Shown piece after piece: positions 7,901-12,097 of a stretch of 12,097 nucleotides of DNA (positions are counted from its first letter, which is position 1; each line of letters starts with the position of its first letter). The DNA comes from Bacteroidota bacterium (GTDB lineage: Bacteria; Bacteroidota; Bacteroidia; Chitinophagales; Chitinophagaceae), in contig JAEZRL010000477.1 of NCBI GenBank assembly GCA_023440945.1, positions 1-12,097 of the forward strand, given 5' to 3'. Below the pieces are notes generated by a model that was given only the letters and a program-made list of their open reading frames with translations, did not search any database and was not told the DNA's origin. The position numbers and the translations under genes were made by a program.

Positions 7901-8381
7901 CAACAACATAAAACCACTTGATGGAGGGGCTTCGATTTCTTTGCGCAATAGCAAGCTAATGTTTGCAGGAATAGAAAACATGGAAGGTTTTAATAAAGCT
8001 TCTTTCAACGGAACTGCATACATGCTTTTACCAGCAAACAACGGATGGTTTAGTACAGATAGTATTGATCTTTCAACCATCTCCCGTGCTTCGATAATGC
8101 TTGGATGGACAGAACAGCCAATTGCTGCATATACCATCGAGTTACATCTTGATTCACCTGAAGGAAAGAAGATAGGTGAATATAAGTTTGAAGGAGTGGC
8201 AGGAAAGCAGGGAGAAAAACCTTCCAATGCTGTTAAGCCGCAATTCAAAACCTTAAATTCAAACATAGAACAGGTGAATGATGGCAAATTGCATAAGCTA
8301 TTTGTTGTTGCAAAAGTGAATGATCCAAAAGCATCTAACAATACTCTTGCTATGGCCTACATCCAATTTTTTCAGAAATAA
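4938..8381 (+). CDS. Lipoprotein fusion: ThuA domain, PQQ-type sugar dehydrogenase, PKD, cytochrome c, CBM6-like domain
   Basis: The 1147-residue protein is a probable periplasm- or surface-anchored sugar oxidase system in one chain. Residues 1-20 are a signal ending in the lipobox LFGC, with Cys21 acylated. Residues about 28-242 are a ThuA-like domain (GFHHSS at 38-43; GGGFVGVHAATDAGYHWGWY at 110-129; HPMAWYHE at 201-208). Residues about 265-705 are a glucose/sorbosone dehydrogenase propeller, with CCHTGG at 388-393 (His390 matches the catalytic His of soluble PQQ glucose dehydrogenase) and FGWPLFIGDNY. Residues about 710-797 are a PKD domain (YEWDLGNGT). Residues about 860-950 are a class I cytochrome c with haem site CKSCH (877-881) and probable axial Met926. 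Residues about 960-1147 look like a CBM6-type carbohydrate-binding domain (IELHLDSPEGKKIGEY). The layout suggests oxidation of a sugar with electrons passed to the fused haem. The substrate is unknown. A near-consensus -7 element, TAACTTTA, lies at 4910-4917, but without a good -33. Confidence 0.93.
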   Translation: MRNISRLLPVAALLFIFLFGCKTRSGKPKVLVFSKTSGFHHSSIPAGINAIIKLGQENNFDVDTTTNAEWFTDDTLKKYSAVVFLNTTDTADVLLNNYQENAFQRYIEAGGGFVGVHAATDAGYHWGWYTRLVGANFNGHPQQQEAVLNVVDQDHISTKHLPKEWKRKDEWYNFKNFNKDVHVLIKIDEKSYEGGTMNNDHPMAWYHEYDGGRAWYTELGHTDESYTDPNYLKHLLGGIEYAIGDNKELDYSKVKTPLVPEEDRFTKVQLVNGTFFEPTEMTILPNLDILIAQRRGDLVIYKSDSKTVKPAGHLDVYWKTSTPGVNAEEGLLGIHADPDFSKNHFVYIYYSPTDTSVNRLSRFTLVNDSIDMKSEKIILQLYSQREICCHTGGSIAFGKDRMLFLSTGDNTTPFDEPNQPYNTHGFAPLDDRPGFEHYDDRRSAGNTNDLRGKILRIKVNENGTYEIPDGNLFPKGTEKTRPEIYVMGDRNPYRISVDQKNGFLYWGEVGPDSNVDSLETRGPRGYDEVNQARKAGFFGWPLFIGDNYAYHAYDYATGKSGPAFDPQRPINDSRNNTGLRELPPANPAFIWYPYGISKDFPQVGSGGRTAMAGPVYYTDMYPKETRLPDYYNGKLFIYEWMRGWIKVVTMRENGDFDNMEPFMLHTKFSNPVDMEVGPDGKLYILEYGSGWFAKNPDAGLVRIDFNSGNRPPVVNNISVDKTSGDIPLQINATVDARDPDGDKLTYEWDLGNGTKKTTTEPKLQYTLNSIGDYPITVTVKDDKNASSKSGIVAVYAGNEAPQVNIELAGNKTFYFPGSPVKYNVVVNDKDDTSKIDIGNLIVTADYAEGTDKAGSSQGHQVISETMMGKNLMMSLDCKSCHKVDEKSIGPAFTQVAERYQKNPDALNYLVQKVIKGGSGNWGEVAMAAHPDLKPDDARMIINWVLSLASSQQKIKSLPQQGTVNATLNKPAKDNGVLTLLATYTDKGGNNIKPLDGGASISLRNSKLMFAGIENMEGFNKASFNGTAYMLLPANNGWFSTDSIDLSTISRASIMLGWTEQPIAAYTIELHLDSPEGKKIGEYKFEGVAGKQGEKPSNAVKPQFKTLNSNIEQVNDGKLHKLFVVAKVNDPKASNNTLAMAYIQFFQK

Positions 8382-8401
8382 ACATTTCCTTTTGATTGAA
8401 T

Positions 8402-8433
8402 AAAAAGCTGCGGAAAATTTCTGCAGCTTTTTT
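8402..8433. terminator. Bidirectional intrinsic terminator between convergent genes
   Basis: AAAAAGCTGCGGAA (8402-8415) pairs with TTCTGCAGCTTTTT (8419-8432), with one G-T wobble and an AAT loop. The plus strand ends in six T (8428-8433). The minus strand ends in five T followed by A. It lies 20 bases after the fusion gene stop and 54 bases from the end of the minus-strand pseudouridine synthase gene, so it can serve both. Confidence 0.85.
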
Positions 8434-8486
8434 ATTTTGGATAAACACATCAGTAATTAAAAAAGTTTTTGAAGATGATATGATAA

Positions 8487-9074
8487 CTACTGATCAAAAA
8501 GTTTTTGATGAATTATCTTTTTTGAAAGACTGATAATATCGCCGGGTTGCATATCATTCAATTCAAGTTGTTCAATGCGATAACGTATCAAGCGCAAAGT
8601 AGGGAAACCAACTTTTGCCGTCATCTTTCTAACTTGCCGGTTTTTACCCTCTGCAAGAATAATTTTTATCCACGGTGCCGGAATTTCTTTTCTGAATCTT
8701 ATCGGCGGTTTTCGTTCAGCAACCTTTGGCTCTTTATCAAATAGAAATGCTTTGCATGGTTTTGTTTTATACAATTTTCCATCGGTGTTTATCATAACAC
8801 CACATTCTAATTGTTCAATAGCAGCAAGGGTTACAGCGCCATCAACCTGAACCCAATATTCTCTCTCATGAGAAAATTTTGGATTAAGTAAGCGATGATT
8901 TAACGCTGCATCATTCGAGAGAATTAGTAAACCTTCGCTGTCGTAATCAAGCCTTCCAACAGGATAAACATCTTTAGGTACATCAAAAAAATCAGTCAAT
9001 GTTTTTTTATCATCTTTAGTAGAGAACTGTGATAAAACCTGGTATGGCTTATAAATAATGAAGTAGTGTTGCAT
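8487..9074 (-). CDS. rluE: 23S rRNA pseudouridine synthase, RluE type (RsuA/RluB/E/F family)
   Basis: The enzyme isomerises a specific uridine to pseudouridine in rRNA; by similarity to RluE the target would be U2457 of 23S rRNA. The 195-residue product lacks the N-terminal S4 RNA-binding domain of RsuA and RluB and opens directly into the catalytic fold (YFIIYKPYQVLSQFS), as RluE does. The catalytic motif VGRLDYDSEGLLILSND places the nucleophile at Asp43. GKNRQVRKM (143-151) and LIRYRI (162-167) are the other conserved family motifs. The ATG at 9072-9074 gives the standard N-terminus. A terminator-like hairpin with a U-rich tract abuts this start codon, which is unusual. The gene is convergent with the fusion gene and divergent from the LpxD-like gene. 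The family is firm; the exact modified base is inferred. Confidence 0.9.
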   Translation of the reverse strand: MQHYFIIYKPYQVLSQFSTKDDKKTLTDFFDVPKDVYPVGRLDYDSEGLLILSNDAALNHRLLNPKFSHEREYWVQVDGAVTLAAIEQLECGVMINTDGKLYKTKPCKAFLFDKEPKVAERKPPIRFRKEIPAPWIKIILAEGKNRQVRKMTAKVGFPTLRLIRYRIEQLELNDMQPGDIISLSKKIIHQKLFDQ

Positions 9075-9100
9075 AAAATAAAAATCCCGCAGATGCGGGA
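9075..9100 (-). terminator. Terminator-like hairpin immediately upstream of the rluE start
   Basis: Read on the minus strand, TCCCGCA pairs with TGCGGGA (9100-9085), with up to seven G/C-rich pairs around a two-base centre. It is followed by TTTTTATTTT (9084-9075), and the rluE ATG comes next. This is a classic intrinsic terminator in form, placed where a ribosome binding site would be. The plus strand has no U-tract after it. It could end a short upstream RNA or act as an attenuator for rluE. Confidence 0.55.
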
Positions 9101-9109
9101 CTTTGTATA

Positions 9110-9190
9110 ATGGATGGGTTAGTAAGTACCGGGAATAAAATTCCCATCACAATATTAAAAAGGTTTTTTACGAAAGCAAAAAAAAATTGA
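9110..9190 (+). CDS. Possible 26-residue cationic peptide ORF
   Basis: An ATG at 9110 opens a 26-codon frame ending in TGA at 9188-9190. The peptide has a polar start (MDGLVSTGNK), then a hydrophobic and basic part (IPITILKRFFTKAKKN) that could form a cationic amphipathic helix. A terminator candidate follows at 9244-9280, so a self-contained transcript is possible. Against it: the ORF is very short, has only a weak GGGA nine bases upstream that sits inside a hairpin, and no good promoter is visible. It is reported as a candidate only. Confidence 0.2.
   Translation: MDGLVSTGNKIPITILKRFFTKAKKN
9150..9180 (-). promoter_or_regulatory. Candidate Bacteroidota promoter on the minus strand, toward rluE
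   Basis: On the minus strand TTTG (9180-9177) is followed after 19 bases by TAATATTG (9157-9150), one base away from TAnnTTTG. The spacing is the one expected for this phylum. Transcription would start near 9143-9146, giving a leader of about 70 bases that contains the GGGAAT/ATTCCC hairpin and the terminator-like hairpin before rluE. Confidence 0.45.
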
Positions 9191-9243
9191 AAGAATTTTA
9201 TACACATTTTTTTTATTCGTGTGAATACAATGCATAAAAATGC

Positions 9244-9280
9244 AAAAGCAGTTTCTTGTTTAAACTGTTTTTAATTTTTT
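9244..9280 (+). terminator. Intrinsic terminator candidate upstream of the LpxD-like gene
   Basis: CAGTTT (9249-9254) pairs with AAACTG (9262-9267) around a seven-base loop. The stem can extend outward through A/U pairs and a G-U pair to about 11 pairs (9244-9272). The tail TTTTTAATTTTTT runs from 9268 to 9280. No annotated plus-strand gene lies just upstream, so it implies an unrecognised plus-strand transcript or is a chance AT-rich match. Confidence 0.4.
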
Positions 9281-9351
9281 ACTGCAATAAAAACATCTGC
9301 TAAAAATAATTTTCGTTTCATCATTCACTCATTTACTCGTTGCTTACATGT

Positions 9352-9359
9352 TACCTTTG
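9352..9359 (+). promoter_or_regulatory. -7 element for the LpxD-like gene
   Basis: TACCTTTG matches the Bacteroidota -7 consensus TAnnTTTG exactly and ends 18 bases before the ATG at 9378. No clear TTTG at the right -33 distance is visible. The match suggests that the in-frame ATG at 9348 lies upstream of the transcript start. Confidence 0.45.
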
Positions 9360-9377
9360 AAATGTAAATTAATCCGA

Positions 9378-10331
9378 ATGAAATTTCCTGCTCCTGTTAC
9401 ACTTGAATGGATCGCCGAATTGATCAATGCAGAAATTGTTGGTAATGCATCAGCACAAGCCTTTGGCATTAATGAAATACATAAAGTGGAAGAAGGTGAT
9501 CTTGTATTTGTTGATCATCCAAAATATTATAACACCTGTTTGCAAAGTGCAGCAACACACATCATTATTAATACAAAAGATGTAAATGTTCCTGAAGGAA
9601 AAAATCTGTTGATAGTTACTGAACCATTTGAAGCTTACTTAAAAATTGTAAATCATTTCAGGCCATTTACTGCTGCTGAAAAACCTATAAGCAACACTGC
9701 TGTTATTGGTAAGGATACGATCATAATGCCGAATGTTTTTATTGGTAAAGATGTGAAGATCGGCAGCAACTGCACCATTCATCCCAATGTTAGTATTCTT
9801 GATTATACAAAGATTGGTAATAACGTTGTGATACATGCAGGTACTGTTATAGGCAGCGATGCATTTTATTATAACACAAAAAAGAATCGTGATGTATGGT
9901 ATAAAAAAATGCAGAGCTGTGGTAATGTTATTATTGAAGATGATGTAGAGATAGGCGCGGGTTGCACGATTGATCGCGGCGTTACTGCATCAACCAGAAT
10001 TGGCAGAGGAACAAAGATGGATAACATGGTGCATATTGGTCACGATACAAACGTTGGTAAGAATTGCTTATTTGCTGCCCAGGTTGGCATCGCGGGGGCT
10101 GTTGTTATTGAAGACGGAGTTGTGTTATGGGGACAGGTTGGTGTAAGCAAAACATTAACCATCGGAAGCAACGCAGTAGTGTACGCACAAAGTGGTGTCG
10201 CCGCTTCTATCGATGGCAATAAAATTTATTTTGGCTCACCTGTAGAAGAAGCATCTATAAAAAAACGTGAGCTTGTGTGGATAAAACGATTGCCGGAAAT
10301 GTGGGAGAAGTTAAAAGCACTAAGCAAGTAA
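9378..10331 (+). CDS. LpxD-like acyltransferase (UDP-3-O-acylglucosamine N-acyltransferase family)
   Basis: LpxD adds the second hydroxyacyl chain to UDP-3-O-acylglucosamine in lipid A synthesis, using acyl-ACP, in the cytoplasm. The 317-residue product (numbered from the ATG at 9378) has the N-terminal uridine-binding domain of LpxD (about 1-95), then left-handed beta-helix hexapeptide repeats (about 105-285) and a short helical C-terminus. HIGHD at 219-223 gives His222, the equivalent of the catalytic His239 of E. coli LpxD. IDRGV and AAQVGIAGAV are also conserved. It is shorter than the usual roughly 340 residues, and the loop normally GSDGFGF reads GSDAFYY. It stands alone rather than with lpxC/fabZ/lpxA, so it may be the second LpxD paralogue common in this phylum, with a different substrate. 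An in-frame ATG at 9348 is less likely as the start because a -7 element overlaps that stretch. Confidence 0.82.
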   Translation: MKFPAPVTLEWIAELINAEIVGNASAQAFGINEIHKVEEGDLVFVDHPKYYNTCLQSAATHIIINTKDVNVPEGKNLLIVTEPFEAYLKIVNHFRPFTAAEKPISNTAVIGKDTIIMPNVFIGKDVKIGSNCTIHPNVSILDYTKIGNNVVIHAGTVIGSDAFYYNTKKNRDVWYKKMQSCGNVIIEDDVEIGAGCTIDRGVTASTRIGRGTKMDNMVHIGHDTNVGKNCLFAAQVGIAGAVVIEDGVVLWGQVGVSKTLTIGSNAVVYAQSGVAASIDGNKIYFGSPVEEASIKKRELVWIKRLPEMWEKLKALSK

Positions 10332-10379
10332 ATAAAACCTATCCGTTTTGAAAACCTTATAAGCTTAAATGCCTTTATT

Positions 10380-12097
10380 TTATTCCACTTTTACAACCTC
10401 TGTTCTTTTGCTTATTCCATTTTCATTAAAAGCTTCAATTTGAAAATAATATGGAATATCCCTATCCATTGCACTGAAATAATATTCATTAGCGCCATAT
10501 ACCATTATACTTGTATATAATTTATCAGGAGCAACACCTGTATAAATAACATAACCGGTTGCATCATCAGCAAGCTGCCATTTAAGCCAAGCATTTCTTC
10601 TTTCGCTATCTCCACGCAACACTATAAAATGTTTTACTGTATCGGGCACATTACCATTGCCTTTACCAAAAACACGAAATCCGCTTAATGCAAATTTTCC
10701 ACCTGACATGTGTAAATTCTCCATCTTCAAATAACGTGATTTTATAGGAGTACCTAATTCGATATAATCATGGGGAACATCTTTTTTATTATTGCTTTTA
10801 TCAATCAAAACTTTCCAGTTCTTGCCGTCGTCAGAAGCATAAATTTTATACTGATGATAAATGCCGTTTATCTTCCCTAAATAGCTTGAATCAACATCCT
10901 GATCAGCGTAATTAATTTGAATAGCATTAATGGTACTTACTTCACCAAGATCAGTTTGAAACCATTCACCACGATTCCCTGTTTTTGCACTCCAGTACGT
11001 CTTAATATCTTCATCCACTGCAAAGTTTGGTTTATATCCTCCAAGAGTTGAAGATACTTCTACTGGCTTCGCATAATTCAATAACATCCATCCTGTAAAA
11101 TTACCTTTGGCATGATCTTCATTCCTATGTGAAGGCAGATACGTTGGATAATCGCCGTAAGCAGTGTTGCAATACAAAACATCATCTTTATCAAAACCTG
11201 CAGGCCAGATACCAAGTCTTCTTTCAAAACTGTTTTTTACATTGATGGTTATGCTTGAAATATGCCACCAGTTACCATAATTGTCCTGGTAAGTAGAACC
11301 ATGACCTGCACCTCTTGCAAAGCCACCGGGCTTATAAGAAAAAGGATTGTGCTTCTGATAAGCGAAAGAGCCTAAAGGATGTTCGCTGATATAAACACCA
11401 TCTCCATAACCACTAAATTCTGTTCCTGGTGCTCCGTATTGCAGATAATATTTTCCATTGTGTTTATTCATCCATGCACCTTCTATAAACGGACGAAGGA
11501 ATGTGTTGTCGTGATATTCGCCAAAACGTTCCCACCCATGAAGCGAATCATTCAAATGGATTAAAGGTTTGTCTTCACTGATAGGCTGCAAAGTATGGCG
11601 ATCAATTTCACGTCCGTAAAGGGGATAGAAATTACTTGAGCCATGATAGAGATACAAACGGTTATCATCGTCTAAAAAATAAGCCGGATCCCAAGCGCCG
11701 GCCTTAGAAGAATCAATTGCCTCTTTCCAGTCATCAACGGTTGGATTAGTACTCATCCAGATAGGGAAATTGGTTGTGTAAGTTGAGCCTATCACAAACA
11801 ATGTATCGCCCATTGACCAAACAGCAGGTGCACATAATTCATCATACACATGATGATAAGGTTTTAAAAACTTACGTGAAATAAAATTCCAGTGATACAT
11901 ATCATTGCTCCACCAATAACCCCATTGATTTGTTGAAAACAGAAAATATTTCCCCTTGAAAAGAACGATCACAGGATCAGCTGTTGCACGGTGCCTTCCC
12001 TGCTCAGAAAAATTCGGAATAGGTGTATATCCATAATCGAGATTAATAGGATTGCAATACGTTTTTTGCTGTGCTGCAAGAGCAGAAGAGATGAGTA
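10380..12097 (-). CDS. GH43-type glycosidase with discoidin (F5/8 C) and FN3-like domains, 5' truncated by window edge
   Basis: A secreted glycosidase probably acting on arabinose- or xylose-containing plant or algal glycans; the substrate is inferred from the family. The minus-strand frame is open from the right edge to the TAA at 10380-10382, with 571 visible residues. The first ones (LISSALAAQQK) look like the end of a signal peptide. Visible residues about 14-325 are a five-bladed propeller of GH43 type: catalytic base Asp40 in TADP, Asp136 in AWDPAYF and general acid Glu205 in FIEGAW, followed by YYLQYGAPGTE. Residues about 338-478 are a discoidin/F5/8 C (CBM32-like) domain (FAVDEDIKTYWSA, GEWFQTDLGE, YKIYASDDGKNW). 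Residues about 484-571 are FN3-like. A GTG at 11970-11972 is not the start, since it would remove Asp40. The gene is convergent with the LpxD-like gene, with no strong terminator in the 48-base gap. Confidence 0.85.
   Translation of the reverse strand, partial: LISSALAAQQKTYCNPINLDYGYTPIPNFSEQGRHRATADPVIVLFKGKYFLFSTNQWGYWWSNDMYHWNFISRKFLKPYHHVYDELCAPAVWSMGDTLFVIGSTYTTNFPIWMSTNPTVDDWKEAIDSSKAGAWDPAYFLDDDNRLYLYHGSSNFYPLYGREIDRHTLQPISEDKPLIHLNDSLHGWERFGEYHDNTFLRPFIEGAWMNKHNGKYYLQYGAPGTEFSGYGDGVYISEHPLGSFAYQKHNPFSYKPGGFARGAGHGSTYQDNYGNWWHISSITINVKNSFERRLGIWPAGFDKDDVLYCNTAYGDYPTYLPSHRNEDHAKGNFTGWMLLNYAKPVEVSSTLGGYKPNFAVDEDIKTYWSAKTGNRGEWFQTDLGEVSTINAIQINYADQDVDSSYLGKINGIYHQYKIYASDDGKNWKVLIDKSNNKKDVPHDYIELGTPIKSRYLKMENLHMSGGKFALSGFRVFGKGNGNVPDTVKHFIVLRGDSERRNAWLKWQLADDATGYVIYTGVAPDKLYTSIMVYGANEYYFSAMDRDIPYYFQIEAFNENGISKRTEVVKVE

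Larger units (their letters stand above)
9075..9377. other. 303-base intergenic region between rluE and the LpxD-like gene
   Basis: The region separates two divergent genes and contains no clear long gene. It holds the hairpin before rluE (9085-9100), a hairpin GGGAAT/ATTCCC (9131-9145) that competes with GATGGG/CCCATC (9113-9118 and 9143-9148), and a possible minus-strand promoter (9150-9180). It also has a 26-codon plus-strand ORF (9110-9190), a hairpin TGCAT/ATGCA with an AAAA loop (9231-9244), a plus-strand terminator candidate (9244-9280) and the -7 element of the LpxD-like gene (9352-9359). The density of inverted repeats suggests a small RNA or a structured leader, which is inference only. 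Confidence 0.5.

Noticed and set aside
7883..8341. 152-codon minus-strand ORF antisense to the fusion gene
   Set aside because: Antisense shadow of a clearly coding frame, with low-complexity composition typical of reverse reading.
9198..9227. ACACA/TGTG imperfect hairpin with a T-rich loop
   Set aside because: Four plus three A/T-rich pairs with a mismatch and a large loop are weak, so it is not listed as a separate feature.
10334..10350. AAAAC/GTTTT inverted repeat after the LpxD-like gene as a terminator
   Set aside because: Only five A/T-dominated pairs and no T-run follows, so it does not meet a terminator pattern.
1..12097. CRISPR array, transposase, integrase, phage genes, tRNA or rRNA
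   Set aside because: No repeat-spacer pattern, no mobile-element protein in any frame and no recognisable tRNA or rRNA sequence was seen.

Overview
The window is an ordinary chromosomal segment of a Bacteroidota bacterium, most likely from the Chitinophagaceae or a close relative. The evidence is AT-rich DNA, TAnnTTTG-type -7 promoter elements (the Bacteroidota sigma factor signature), weak or absent Shine-Dalgarno sequences, several short-leader lipoproteins, and a ThuA/sugar-dehydrogenase/PKD/cytochrome c fusion typical of the phylum. The assignment rests on sequence style and family recognition, not on a database search.

Layout, left to right. The 3' end of hisS (histidyl-tRNA synthetase) enters from the left edge and is followed by a small lipoprotein of unknown function. 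Convergent to these is a minus-strand pair, rsmE (16S rRNA m3U1498 methyltransferase) followed 6 nt later by a lipoprotein L,D-transpeptidase. Divergent from rsmE is a class I aspartate-type aminotransferase with a recognisable promoter and a clear terminator. Next comes a 1147-residue lipoprotein with, in order, a ThuA-like domain, a PQQ-type glucose/sorbosone dehydrogenase propeller, a PKD domain, a cytochrome c domain and a CBM6-like end. It converges on an RluE-type 23S rRNA pseudouridine synthase across a shared bidirectional terminator. After a 303-base intergenic region rich in inverted repeats there is a stand-alone LpxD-like acyltransferase. Convergent with it is a GH43-type glycosidase carrying discoidin and FN3-like domains, whose 5' end runs off the right edge.

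The genes do not form one pathway. hisS, rsmE and rluE serve translation. The L,D-transpeptidase and LpxD-like protein serve the cell envelope. The large fusion and the GH43 enzyme serve sugar or glycan use outside the cytoplasm.

I did not find a clear undescribed multi-gene system, mobile element, CRISPR array, tRNA or rRNA. The least explained stretch is about 9075-9285. It holds a terminator-like hairpin directly in front of rluE, a possible minus-strand promoter, a 26-codon cationic ORF and several further hairpins, and could encode a small RNA, a leader or a tiny peptide. The fusion enzyme is the most biochemically interesting protein.
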